DNA of 64,000 bases from Yarrowia lipolytica (Eukaryota; Ascomycota; Dipodascomycetes; Dipodascales), in NCBI RefSeq assembly GCF_001761485.1, contig NC_090772.1:806001-870000 (forward strand). The letters run 5' to 3'. Numbering within the stretch: position 1 is the first letter of the stretch; each line of letters opens with the position of its first letter. Positions 48,835-60,900 of the stretch are shown one piece after another. The translations under genes were made by a program, and so were the position numbers. The notes under the pieces were generated by a model. The model was given only the letters and a program-made list of their open reading frames with translations, made no database searches and was not told the DNA's origin.

Positions 48835-50460
48835 ATGATGCAATCTGCCGGTAAACGATTGGTGTCCCGGGTTGCCCTGCGGGGTGCTCGACACTCCATT
48901 GCCAAGAGCGCCACCCAGCTCTCTGCCAAGCCCCTGGCTCTGGCTAAGGCTGTACCTTCCGCTCGATCTGTTCACACCACTGCTCCTGCTCTTCAGGTCA
49001 AGCAGACTGCCGAGTGGTACAGGACTGAGACCCGAGGCGACTATGCTCGACTCAGCGAGGCCGACATTGAGCATTTCAAGACCATTCTGCCCGAAAACGG
49101 TCTGGTGACCGACGTAGAGGACATTGAGATGTTCAACACTGACTGGATGCGAAAGTTCCGTGGACAGACTCAGCTGGTGCTCAAGCCTACTTCTGCCGAG
49201 CAGGTGTCCAAGATTCTGTCGTACTGCAACGACAAGAAACTGGCGGTGGTGCCCCAGGGAGGAAACACCGGTCTGGTGGGTGGATCTGTGCCTCTGTACG
49301 ATGAGATCATCCTGTCGCTTAGCAACATGAACAAGGTACGGTCCTTTGACAATGTTTCTGGAATCCTTGTTGCTGATGCTGGCGTCATTCTCGAGGCTGC
49401 AGACATGTATCTGGCCGAACAGGGCTTCATGTTCCCTCTGGATCTGGGAGCCAAAGGCTCGTGTCACATTGGAGGAAACGTGGCCACCAACGCCGGAGGT
49501 CTGCGTCTTCTGCGATACGGCTCTCTTCACGGCTCCGTCCTCGGTCTCGAGGTTGTGCTTGCCAACGGAAAGGTTGTCAACATGCTGTCCAAGCTGCGAA
49601 AGGACAACACTGGCTACGATCTCAAGCAGCTCTTCATTGGCTCCGAGGGTACTCTTGGTGTGATTACCGCCGTCTCTATTCTGTGTCCCCAGCGACCTGC
49701 TGCCAAGAATGTGGCATACCTGGCCGTTGAATCGTACGAGAAGGTCCAGCAGGCCTTCATTGCCGCCAAGAAGGATCTCGGTGAGATTCTGTCTGCGTTT
49801 GAGCTCATGGACGGCCGATCTCAGGGCTGGGTCCAGCAGCATTGCGACCTGACCCGACCGGTCGACACTGAGAGCCCCTTCTTCATTCTCATTGAGACCG
49901 CCGGCTCCAACAAGGAGCATGATGATGCCAAGCTCGAGGCTTTCCTGGAGGACGTGATGGAGCAGGAGATTGTCTGCGACGGAGTGGTTGCCAGCGACGA
50001 GACTCAGTTCCAGAACCTGTGGGCATGGAGAGAGCGAATTACCGAGGTCATTGGCAAGGAGGGTGGTGTCTACAAGTACGACATTTCTATTCCTCTGCCC
50101 CAGCTGTACAACATTGTCGACGACCTGCGAGCCGTTTTCGAGAGCAAGGACATGATCTCCAAGACGGACGCATCCAAGCCCGTGGTTGATGTCATTGGTT
50201 ACGGCCATGTTGGAGACGGTAACCTGCATTTGAACATTATGACTCGAGAGTACTCTGAGCGAATTTCTCAGGTCCTCGAGCCCTGGATCTACGAGTGGGT
50301 ATCCAAGGTCCACGGCTCCATCTCTGCCGAGCACGGTCTTGGTCTCATCAAGAAGCATTTCATCCAGTACTCCAAGGACGAGGACAATGTCTATCTGATG
50401 AAGCAGCTCAAGAACGCCTATGACCCTAACCACATTCTCAACCCCTACAAGTACATTTAA
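48835..50460 (+). CDS. DLD2: Mitochondrial FAD-linked D-2-hydroxyacid dehydrogenase (D-lactate / D-2-hydroxyglutarate type)
   Basis: 541 residues; two ATGs stand side by side at 48835 and 48838. Residues 1-50 are Arg/Ser/Ala-rich without acids, a good mitochondrial presequence. The PCMH-type FAD domain has [19 protein letters not shown] and the following [11 protein letters not shown]...[16 protein letters not shown]. The C-terminal FAD-oxidase domain has [13 protein letters not shown], whose histidines serve the metal and substrate site, and [15 protein letters not shown]. The layout and length match yeast Dld2 and human D2HGDH, matrix flavoproteins oxidising D-2-hydroxyglutarate and D-lactate. 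Dld1 is a more distant relative; by eye the [20 protein letters not shown] start is Dld2/Dld3-like, and the presequence argues against cytosolic Dld3. The antisense open frame of similar length is a mirror effect of codon bias. Confidence 0.92.
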   Translation: MMQSAGKRLVSRVALRGARHSIAKSATQLSAKPLALAKAVPSARSVHTTAPALQVKQTAEWYRTETRGDYARLSEADIEHFKTILPENGLVTDVEDIEMFNTDWMRKFRGQTQLVLKPTSAEQVSKILSYCNDKKLAVVPQGGNTGLVGGSVPLYDEIILSLSNMNKVRSFDNVSGILVADAGVILEAADMYLAEQGFMFPLDLGAKGSCHIGGNVATNAGGLRLLRYGSLHGSVLGLEVVLANGKVVNMLSKLRKDNTGYDLKQLFIGSEGTLGVITAVSILCPQRPAAKNVAYLAVESYEKVQQAFIAAKKDLGEILSAFELMDGRSQGWVQQHCDLTRPVDTESPFFILIETAGSNKEHDDAKLEAFLEDVMEQEIVCDGVVASDETQFQNLWAWRERITEVIGKEGGVYKYDISIPLPQLYNIVDDLRAVFESKDMISKTDASKPVVDVIGYGHVGDGNLHLNIMTREYSERISQVLEPWIYEWVSKVHGSISAEHGLGLIKKHFIQYSKDEDNVYLMKQLKNAYDPNHILNPYKYI

Positions 50461-52508
50461 GTACATACGGGTATTTTGGGAAGACACATAATAATGGATA
50501 CAAAGAGGTGACTCTATGACCGTTCATACAGTACATACTAGGTGGTGGCACTAAATCGAGGGGTACACCAGATACGTTGATAAGACGTTTTGTCGTAGCG
50601 CTGACTAGTCAGGGGAAGGTCAGGAGATCATGGTGAGGTGATATATATGGGATTCAGGTGATCGCGTACGTGTTTGGTATGTGTATTGTGTTCATATGAC
50701 CAAGCCGAGAGTACTTGTACGTGATGTAAGCAGTTTCGGATGCATTCCAAGCTCATTGTGAATACCTTCGGTGGTTTGTTTACCTTTTTGTTGCTTAGTC
50801 AAGTGACGTCAGCGTGGAGCTTGAGGTCCGCTTTTGGACCGTTTTTGGCGCTCATTTCCAACGGCATCGTATCGCCAACACAGTAAAGATAGCAATAGCA
50901 ACATTTCGATCGCCGCAGATCTTTTTGTGGGGTGAGCTGTTTTGTTTTATAGTCTCAAGTGAGTTTTGGCGACTGTCAGAGAAAGGTTTTATTTTATTTT
51001 ATATTCTTATTTTTATATTCTTATTTTTATATTCTAAATTTTTATATTTTTGTTGTTTGGTTCTTATATTTCTCCATACACCAACCAAAACAGCTCGCAG
51101 ACTCGTTACGCCCCACGGTCCGGCCCTGTTTCCCGTGTCGCACAAATGCAGCCAGCCGCCACGTCCGTGTCTCACATTTATTATCAACATCTCTCTTTGT
51201 AGCCGGTCATATGGCCATCGCGTTTAGCCCCGCTTGCGCGTAAAGTACGCCAAACCGATGCGTGCTAAGCTCAGGGTTTGTGGGGTGTATAAAAGAGAAA
51301 AGGGCCCGAAAATAGGAGGCTGCTGGGGACAAAGAGACGCGGTATCGCCCACAATGGGCTCTTTGTGGACCACCCTGGTTCGGAGAATACAGCCATCATG
51401 TGGCGCAATCTGTTGACACTGGGTTAAGGGCCTGTTAGCGCCGCATTTGGAGCCCTGTTTTGGAAGTGGTCTAACTTGTGCATTTGGCTGGGTGGAAATC
51501 GGAAGGTTGAGACATTTGGGGGTGTTGACGCCATCGCATTGGAGACCAAGCCCAAGAGTGATGACTAATGCCAATAAACAAAAGACTCCTCCTCCAACAG
51601 CAATCATTTGTCCATAATAAAGCAACCTACAGCCTCAGTGCCCGTGCTGTATCGGAATCGTACGTACATAATCGCACACCCTTTTGGTCAGCCCCACCTA
51701 CAAGTAGGCTAACTTTTACAACTTTTACAACTTTTACTGGTACGGACCGGGATACGTGCACCCCAGTAGCTCCGTTTCACACTGCGCCGTCAAGACGAGT
51801 TATTAAGTACCCGCCTTCCGTCTTGTTTAGCCCCACAATCCCCGTACAGCACATCCGCCCGTCTCTTCCGAGGCTCCTTCCCCTTGCCTAAACAATGCAC
51901 TCTGATTAAGCAAGCTAATCGTGCCAGTATCGCCAAAATAGCAAAGAGCAAAGCAAACAGGATGTGAAAAACAAGCCGAAAAGAGACGAGCAATTGAGAC
52001 GCAAAAGAAGCGGAATGAGCAACTTTTTCTCCCTGAACTCGACCAATAGCCGACAAGACCAAAAACTCGTGCTACCCTGGCCAAACACTAGCTTGCGGTA
52101 TTTCGCCATAGACCAGCTGTAACATACTTACAGTGCGTGCACATGAGGCGGACAACAAAAGTAACCACCCCAATGGTCTGATGATGAATCCATAAACAAG
52201 TGCGGTAGATGCTGCCTGCTCTATCGAGACACTGAACTTTTAGTTTCAAATGCGTCGCCTAGGAGGGTGAAGAGTACTCGTGCTCGTACACTCTGCTATA
52301 CCGGCTTCCACACACAGCACTGCCTACACTGCTCAAACTACTTGTAGTGGGTATAATGTATTATTGTCAGTACTTTTATATCAGTGTTCTTTTGATGTCT
52401 CTGGACCGCTGCAGGATCTCAGAAGACACTGAAGGACAACCATCAAGGCTGCCCCACAGAAACCTGTGTGGAAATTGATCAATCGAAGCAAGTGTCTCTG
52501 GATGCACA
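50461..52508. other. Convergent spacer between the DLD2-type gene and MIH1
   Basis: About 2 kb. It contains AT-rich direct repeats of TTCTTATTTTTATA (about 51000-51050), a three-copy AACTTTTAC repeat (51711-51737), and CTACAAGTAG at 51698-51707 and 52338-52347. A GTATAAAAG word near 51286-51296 resembles a TATA box but precedes no supported gene. A minus-strand frame at 51224-51607 starts with a hydrophobic stretch (MIAVGGGVFCLLALVITLG) but otherwise looks non-coding. Confidence 0.6.
51711..51737. repeat. AACTTTTAC tandem repeat, three units
   Basis: Three perfect 9-base units four bases downstream of a CTACAAGTAG motif. Confidence 0.85.
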
Positions 52509-54523
52509 TCATCGCCACAGCTGGCAACTCACCACCCGCTTGGGTCGATGATAGTCTACGTTTTCGCTCAGCGAACGAGACAACCCAACCGGCGAACAGA
52601 TGACGCCCTGCTGCTTGTTGATGGAGCTTTCGCTTCGTAGCTTCATGTGACGCCGGAATCGGCCCATCTCTCTCTCACAGGTGCTCTTATGCATGGAATC
52701 GTTCATTTCGACGTATTGGGGAGGGTAGCACCGTGTATGGAACTGCTCGAAAAAGTGGTTGTAGCCGCCCTGCAGAATCACCACGTCGGGAAAGTTCAGG
52801 TGCGGGTAGTTAGTCATGTTGAGCCGACGGTCTCGGTTTCTCAGATGCATGGCCATTCGCGGGCCTCGGTGAGCAGAGTACTCGCAGTGGAAGATCAACA
52901 GAGTACGTTTCCGGGAGTCTCCGCCCCGCTTGCCGGGCCGCATCATGTTGTTGCAGTTGTTGCCGAGAATGCCCTCCTCGTTGGACAGCAGCTCCTCCAG
53001 TCGATCCTTGGAGTTGATGTTAATGGCGCCGTCAATGTGGCCGCCATCATACTCGTACTCGAACCGGCAGTCAATCACAACGTGGCGATCGTAGTAATGC
53101 GAATAGTGACCGTCCAGAATCTGGACCAGAGTCTCTCGCTTGATGCGTCGGAAGGGATCGCCCTCGACGGAAAACGACTCCAGAGTGCAGTCAGCGGACA
53201 CAAGAAAGGAGTCCACGTTGTTATTAACGTCGGGCGACAGCGAAAGGCGTCGAACCATCTCCTTCTCCTCGTCCAGCTCCTCCTGCATAAGCTCCTTGGG
53301 GTCCTGGAACATGGAGTGGGTTCGTCGGGGCCGCTTGAACTTGGCAGCAAATGGCGTGGACGACGAGTTGTATGACCGCTTGCATAGCGGGTTGAGAGAG
53401 GGCCGTACCGGCCGCGCTGACGGCGTATCGTTAATGTCGTCAGCGGTGACATCTGCTGCGGCAACAGCACCCGCACTCTCGTCTGCCGCGCCGCCGAGCG
53501 TAAAGCCGTTAAAGTTCAGACTATGTGTGTTGGAGTGGCTGGTGCTTCCTCCCAAACGGAAGTTCTGAGACAAGCTACCAAGGCCATCCTCGTCTGTGTC
53601 CATGCTGCTGTCGGCCTCATTCATGGAGTGTGTGAAGCGGGTGTTGGCAGGCGAGTCCAGCTCAAGCGAGAAACGGAACGGCTTACGTAAGCTACCTTCC
53701 TCGTCAATGGGGTCGAACGAAACGCCGGCGCTGGTGAGCCGCAGACTGCTGGTGCTGCGGTTGTTCTTTCGTAGCCGGTGCATCTGGATGCTGCTGGTGC
53801 TGGTGTTACTGCTGGTGTTACTGCTGGTGCTACTGCCAAAGGTGGTGCTACCGTCCGAGCCAGCGGACAGCGGCGACATGGGCTCCATCATGCTCATTGA
53901 CTTCTTCATGGGGACTCCACATGGCGTCGAGGAGTCGTTTGGGGGAGGGAGGTTGAGAAATGCAGGGGTTTTGGCGGTGAATAGCGAGCGTCTTGGAGTG
54001 GGCAAGGTGGGTCTGCGTTAGTGGTGATAATTAACTGCACGCTGTCTGCGTGTGCGTGTCCCATGTAAACGGAAGTCTACAGTGGTGAGAAAAGAAAAAG
54101 GGCTTAACTGGGGGAGACAGTCTGGTGCTTGATGTCATGAGTAAAGTCCAGCTGATTCCCAATGGTATTCTGTGTTGACATTGTTACAGCAACGTGGTAA
54201 CGATAACGATTCACAGAACCCCCGCTTGTCAGCGCATTGTGACTTGGCTGGAAATGCTCAGGTTCATACAGTCTGCAACACATGGTGGGAACTCATGATG
54301 GGGACTCATGATGGGACATGTGCTCAGAATCAGAGCGATTTGATCACCATCATCCCCATTAACCCCGCCTATCCCTCTCCTGGTTTCATACTCACGTCTC
54401 GATATGAACGGCGGCAGCGGTGAGATCTCCCGCCATGCAGGCCGGCGAAACCAGCTTGCGCTTGTAGGACGGCGAGTCGTCAAACATGTGCCGTCGTGAC
54501 AGTGGACTAGTCACACTTTGCAT
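52509..54523 (-). CDS. MIH1: Cdc25/Mih1-type M-phase inducer phosphatase, two coding exons
   Basis: Dual-specificity phosphatase that removes the inhibitory tyrosine phosphate from Cdk1 at mitotic entry. The catalytic loop HCEYSAHR (plus positions 52866-52889, His418-Arg425) and the rhodanese-like fold before it (VVIDCRFEYEYDGGHIDGAINI) are the Cdc25 signature. PDVVILQGGYNHFFEQF follows. The large second frame has no ATG at its start. A CTAACGCAG acceptor at 54013-54021 joins it to an upstream exon (54523-54396) that begins MQSVTSPLSRRHMFDDSPS and ends at GTGAGTATG. The joined reading, ...HIETPTLPTPRRSLF, is in frame and gives 543 residues. A further acceptor, CTAACACAG, lies directly before the ATG, so the leader probably has its own intron. 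The N-terminal half is Ser/Thr-Pro-rich, as expected for a Cdk- and checkpoint-regulated protein. A later ATG, at MFDDSPS, is the alternative start. Confidence 0.9.
54013..54395 (-). other. MIH1 coding intron
   Basis: 383 bases on the minus strand, GTGAGTATG to CTAACGCAG. It splits the Thr codon of HIE-T-PTLP. Confidence 0.85.
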
Positions 54524-54524
54524 C

Positions 54525-54908
54525 CTGTGTTAGTGTGGATAGGAGATCAAGTTTGTGAGCTGGTTTCCTCTGGCGCATGTTTGCCTTTTGCCCATTAGAA
54601 TTAGACTTGGTTGTTGGGCCAACCACATATTGGCAATGTCGAGTACAACTGGTGCAGCGGTTGGAGACGTTGTGTGAGACATGGCGTAGCAGGTAGGAGC
54701 TGTAGCAGGCACGCGTGCTCGCAGCGGTTCTTCGGACCCATTGCATGGTCAGAGATCATGTCACCGACCAGTAACCATTGACCATGCTAACTCGACAAGA
54801 CCATAGCTAACCCATGACCACCCCGACAAGACTATGCGGACCGCGAGGAGATCATGACCAACCTCAATCGCCCTCGCTCGCCTTCACCTCACCCTGATCC
54901 TCACTCAC
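54525..54908 (-). other. Probable 5' leader intron of MIH1
   Basis: The acceptor CTAACACAG (54525-54533) sits one base before the MIH1 ATG. Two donors lie upstream: GTGAGTGAGG starting at 54908, and GTGAGTATAAG starting at 54965. With either donor the frame has a stop just before the ATG, so the start at 54523 does not change. Which donor is used cannot be told. Confidence 0.6.
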
Positions 54909-54965
54909 CTTTTCCTGATCAATCAGTCAGTCAACCTCGATAGCGGCCGGCAGCCTCTTATACTC

Positions 54966-57900
54966 ACGTCTAGGTTTGTAAACAATGGCGGCCAGCCCTG
55001 TGTGATTGCTAGACCCTGACAAAGAGACTGTAAAGTTTTGGACCGTCAAGTCTACACCATTGTATTTGGTGGAGACAATAAAACTATTGTAAACATGGGT
55101 GACAAGGGAACCACACTTGGCCACAGGTCGGTCATTGTATTCAAATAATAATAAAAACGGAAAAGACAAAAAATGGGGAAAATGGGAAAATAGAAAAGAC
55201 AAAAAAATAGGCCGTTTTCACTGTTCAGATTTTCGCCTCAGTAGAGTCGCGGGTAGGAGAAACAGGACCAAGTCTGACGCTGATGAGCGGGAATCATGCA
55301 TTTTTTTCCAACCAATAACCCCCAAACACACTGCTTAGCCGGCACCAAAATGCCCCTTGCAACACGCCCACCAACTCGTGTCACGCCAAACACAAGCTCG
55401 GTACACGGTCTGTGCACGTTGCCAAAAAAAAATCAAAAAAATGTAAAATCTACAGTACGACTACGTAGGCTACTCGCACCCTAAGCCCGTCCCTAACCCT
55501 ACCCTGTAATCTCCCACTTCCCCCATACCCTAATCCATATTTACACTCTCGTTTTCTCTAATCTGTATGTGCTTGTTCGACTGCCTGTCTGACGCATCTT
55601 GTGCATCAACTGTCGAGATATGAGCAAGCGGGGCGCTGTATTTCGTGTGGCAGACGCGGCACGCATGTTCCTGAGTCAACTAGTATAACACCTACTAGTA
55701 ACACACATTTTAGTGAATATGTGATCTCGCATGCATCAAGCGTCTACATCCAGTCCCTGATACCCTTCCCCCCACTCTACCCCATACATCACGCGTTGCT
55801 GTGGAATTTGCCTCGCGAGACTTGCTGCACCACAGCTGCAGCTGCATCTCACCGGTTTCCGAAAAGAGCTGGAGATGGGTGCAGAGATGATCTGCAACTA
55901 GTGATGATGATTGAGGGGTTTTTCATAGCCACAGGTGCACCAAAGCGGCACAGGGTGGTGGTACAGATATCACACTGTACCAAAAGCAACACGAAAAGTG
56001 ATGCGTCTGGTTGCAGCTTGCTAGCCCTGCATCCACGGAATACATGGCGCGAGGCCCACCCGCTACAAATCTCGCAATTATCGTCAGCTCGCAGAGGGCC
56101 CAAATCCGCCTAGTCAGTTTTTGTACAGCGTCGGCTCACTACGTCACAACGGCTACAGTGTGTCATGGTTTGATAGTTTCGATCTTGTTGTGCACACAAT
56201 GCCAATGTAAAAGACTAACCCAAATACTATAAAAAAGGCTATCCATGAATACCAGATGGGAATAGAACCCCTAACCCTAGCAATATTCCTGCATCATACA
56301 CTGTATGGTGCCGTCGATTAGGTGAGGATGCCAACCGAATCAGCATTCCGGTGTACAAAGGGCAGCTGGATTGATAGAGGGAATACGCAAAACTAGGGGA
56401 AATGCAAAACTATGAAAAGAATAATAAAAAAAAATACCTAAAATAGGTAAATATCGAAAAATAGGGGAAAAATCCGGAAACTATGGGAAAATACACCAAT
56501 CTACTGTCGCCAGACTTTGTACGGTGAATCAGTCGGCGATTCCTACCTTCCGTCATACCGCGCCATATCGACTCTATCACGTAGCCGCCACAATTGACTT
56601 CTCCGAATCCATCAGTTTGACCGATGGACGCTGTAACGTTGTGATAATTTGATATAATATACTAATATACTGGACATGAGGAGAGCGTGACGCCTCACCT
56701 ACGGCCCTAGTCTGTAACACGTTGTCCCAGAATATCGGGAAATCCGGCGATCAAAATAATTAAATATTGGATCAAGTCGTTCTTAGCGACCCGGCCATGT
56801 ATCGTACGGTACACTGCTATCGTACAGTGTACACTCTTCCATTGACGAACCCCCCTGACATGGTATGTCAAAACAAGCCCGTGGGGTCTAACCTGACTCG
56901 ACGGACCGACCCTCCCACCGTGTCTAACGCTCCCCCAACCATACACACGTGCCATACGGAGGTGTTGCTGCAGTAACGGTTGTCCGGAACCGGTGCGCCG
57001 ACAGGCACCGATCATCTGGTTGGTGCGTCTGGCTGCTTCTGGAATGCCCGACGGAGTATTCTTGTGGGGAGGTGGTTAGGTAATCGTTCGGGTTGTCATA
57101 ACAACGCATGTTTGGTGCCACATGGTGGGCTGTCCAACTATTTGTGGGCGGCTGGGTGGACGGTACACTAGAGGAGATAATAAAAGGGGTTGTGCAAATA
57201 AACCAGCTGTGTTGTGGCAGGGGGGGCTTCGCCTTTTTCTTTGGCACCTGTGACAGATGTGGGAATGTCGGTGGAGTGCCGACTGCATATTGAACAACAA
57301 ATCAACAAAAAAGCAAAGACAAACAAATGGAAGACCCCCCAAAAAAATATGTGCACACACCCAGGCTGCGGTAGGGCATGGTCGTGGCAGCGATCAAAGA
57401 GGTGTCAGGACCCAAATGGATCTAGCCCGTGCAGATTAGGGCCCAATTATGGCGCTAATCCTCCGACAGACTTTTTCCAGCCGCCGTCGATAGTGTCGGA
57501 ACATGTCACTTTTCGGAGACAGATTTTGTCACCAAAGGCCCAAATCGACCCCGAAAACTCCAAACAGGTGAATCCACGTCTTCTTGGCAACATCCTGATA
57601 CATTTGTGGCAATTTGTCTTCTTTTAAATGTGTATTAGTTCGGAAGGGAGTTGGTTAGGTTCCCAATATGGATAACGGTAGGGCAGAAACTAAAAGACAA
57701 CAAATACAACAAGCGGATATAGATAATAAGTGGAGCTGTGCTGATATATTTTTTCTGGAGATGAAACGGGGACATACCCGACTGTTCCCTGAGGCATTGC
57801 TGTGGCACTGCTGTGGCAATTGCCGGGACAAGTTGTTTTCGCCGCTTCCATGTGACCTGAAAAAAAAGAATACCGAATCGGACTGTTGTGGGACAAAAGA

Positions 57901-60900
57901 TCCGATATTGGAGAGATAACACCAAACGGCATAAAAAAACGGCAATTACTGGAGTAATTCACCTTTTTCAATCGGTTCACACACTTCAATTGCAACCAAT
58001 TACATCATTGACACTACTGCTAACGTCTCACTGAGACATGCCCTCCAATCTCAGCTGATCCTGGCACTGTACGACGCCCGCCTGATCCCAAGCCATCTCT
58101 TCCACAAGTAGGGATAAAACAGACCCAAAGAGGCGTAATAGGGGGCCATATTTCTCCTTGGAGTATCTCTCTTACCTCCTCAAGCCTTCATACTCGTACA
58201 CCTGTACCCCTCATAATACTAGCGGTACTCGAGCTCCTGCCCGGACCGCTTAGTCAGCTCAGCCTTGTCATACGGCCAATCAAATCAAACCATAAGCCGA
58301 AATTGAATTCTAATATTAGCCCTGGTAGTTATTTTCCCGTCCTCTCGTCTCACACAGACCAATATCGCCTACAGTTCGCTTGTTTCACCTGCTGACAGGT
58401 ACCCGAGTTTCCGGGCGCTTAGTTTGCAACTGGCGCTCTGTGAGGTGGTCCAGTACAGTCCCGTCGGTTCCATAGCATATGCTGGCACTGTACGTGAACA
58501 TTTTCAGTTGATTTTTTGCATGTTTCACGCGTACTTGGTTTTGCGCGTCTTTTTTCGCGACACCGCGTATAGAGTTCAGATAAACTTCACCACTTCAGGG
58601 GTATACAGGCACTACATACAGGACCTATTGATTCTTTGAAGCCTCCAAGAGGTTTGTCTGGGTCCAGATTGTTTGGTTTTTTTTGTTGTTTTTTGTTGTT
58701 TTTTTCATTCCATTTCCCATTTTGTCGTCTTGTCGTTTCTGCGTCTCCCGCGTCGGCCACTGTCCCCCTTGCTCAATACGTCGCACTGTACGGGCACTAA
58801 AAGTTTTGGGTTAAATGAGAGTGAAGACTTTGCTGCATAGGCCGGTTACTACGTACGTGCAAGATGGATATTGAGGGTCAGCTACAATGCACAATGTGTG
58901 TCTCGTATGTGTGACATTGTTTTTTTCTTTTTAGTGTCGCACAGACCCCGTACGATACGAGTTCCGGCAGGCTGCAACAATTGCTCTAGGTACCGGGAGC
59001 CAGATCCATCTTGGTGCGAGTACGCGTGGGTGACTGTTGGCGCTATTAATACCACTGCCCGGAGTTATATCCTTTAAACCGGATCTACCTCTTAGAACAC
59101 ATGTCCATGTGCACAAACGAGGCGTAGTTCGTACGGTGTCGTCTTTTTTTGAAGCAAAAACCAGTCTGTATGGAGGTAGCGTTGGTGAGCAAATCGGACG
59201 TAGGGTTCGCAGACCCATTTCTCTCCAAAATCCAAGTGCAGTGACGCACATGGGCTGTCTTACAAGCTGCTAAAAATACAGAATCCCAGGCTGAAACCGT
59301 TGTACAGGAGGTTTGAGGGTTTTTTGGGCACTGTGGGGAGCGCCCCGGCTCGTGGATGTGGAGTCTTCTAAAAATACACACCTGATGGTGTGTGAATAGG
59401 ACCTTGACCCACTTTAGACCGTGGACCCCACGGGTCCCGGTATCACGTGACCGTCGGATTAGAAGACGGGCTTATAAATACTTTTGCTGCATGGAGTAAT
59501 CGAGAGCAAGTAATATTGAACAATCTTTTACAATTCGATATAAATAGCTCCATATTTGTTGTCAATTTTTTAATATTCTACCAGAGATGGAGACCCCCAC
59601 AAATATCCAATTGTCATCAGCTATTGTCTCTGTGGACCCCCGAAAAAGTTCGAATTAGCCGCTTTGCGCTATTTGCATAACCATCCTCCAAGGTGCAAGC
59701 CCTGGCGGCGACGATAATACTGCCGACAGTTCGAATCTGTGCCCCGCCGCGTGCAGATCGGTCATCTGATGGTCTATATTTGTCGTTCCAGAAGAGACCG
59801 GGCCCTCTGCCATCTTCATGGAGATGAACTTTCAACCCGGACGGGGTTTAATGCTTAGTGAATCGGGCAGGTTATTCTTCTCCTTAGCATGATATTGACA
59901 AGCAGAGAACTGCTGTAATGTTTGCAAGGGTGGACGCGTGTTCAAAATCACTCTCTTCATCCACGTTTGTGCTGAGTATCGGATACGGCTGAGGATCGAC
60001 AAGACTAGCCCACGTTCATAAGAGATACAATAGTGCCAGTTATAGATGAGGCCTTTACGCTTGTTTATATGTCTTTTAACAACGCAAACCAAAAGCCTCC
60101 ACCTAAGTGAGCATTCCTACAGCCCAATAAACTACCGTTAGCGAGCGCATAGCGGACTGTTAGTGTCCCTGCTGAATACGGTCGACAGGGTGCTGTTTTG
60201 GTTGCTGTGGGCCAGCTACAGTAATTCAGAGGAATGTCAAAGGTTCATCATGTTCAACCGGCAAGTCTCAGTGTGTGAGACACCGATGCGACTTATTATT
60301 ATGGCTCCTTCCTTCTCTTCATCACCGACTGTACTTATGTACTTATAACACGCACACTACCCCATGGGCCCGTTGGCACCTACAGCAACAGCAGTTGATG
60401 GCATTTCGCGATCTAACCCGGTCAAGAAATCGGGCCTTGCTAAAAGTACTGTGCCGAAACTTCAGAGGCATAACATCTTTGAGCCGGCACCATACGTTTC
60501 TACTCGTACTGCATGCTAACCAAGAGGTAAATGACTTTGTCTATACCGAGAACAAAACCGACTGTGGGTCCTGGAAGACATGAAGCCCCAAGAGGTTCAA
60601 ATTGGGGGGGTCCACAGAAATCACATGCAGTGTCCCTCGGTTTCTAAAACACGGCTCACGGCGTATCGTCTCCATTTGACTGCCCTGCCGACCTGGCATA
60701 GTGCATGTGTGGAATGCACAAGATGTTGATACGCAGAAAAAGAAACGACAGGCAAAAAGTAAATCAGTGAGGAAAAAGCAACCAGTTAGTTTCCATCCAG
60801 GAATGGAGTTGTCAAAGTGATACAGATGGACATTAAGCAGCATGTCCAATCCGCATGTTTGGTTGCTTCATATCAAAGACTGCTATGTCAATATGTCAAC

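Noticed and set aside
48811-50487. 558-codon minus-strand open frame opposite the D-2-hydroxyacid dehydrogenase gene
   Set aside because: It mirrors a strongly codon-biased gene on the other strand; the plus frame has all family motifs, while the minus frame is a Leu/Val/Gly-rich shadow.
51224-51607. Minus-strand frame with a hydrophobic start, MIAVGGGVFCLLALVITLG
   Set aside because: Hydrophobic start only; the rest has no domain or codon bias and the frame sits in a spacer.
55480-55560. CCCTAACCCTACCCTG as an internal telomere tract
   Set aside because: It matches a generic CCCTAA word, not the 10-base unit of this species, and is not tandem.
56236-56345. Minus-strand tRNA-like GGGGTTCTATTCCC
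   Set aside because: The B box is imperfect and no full cloverleaf could be drawn.
59690-59765. tRNA-like T arm (CAGTTCGAATCTG) near 59730
   Set aside because: No acceptor stem, no A box and no anticodon arm at the right spacing on either strand.
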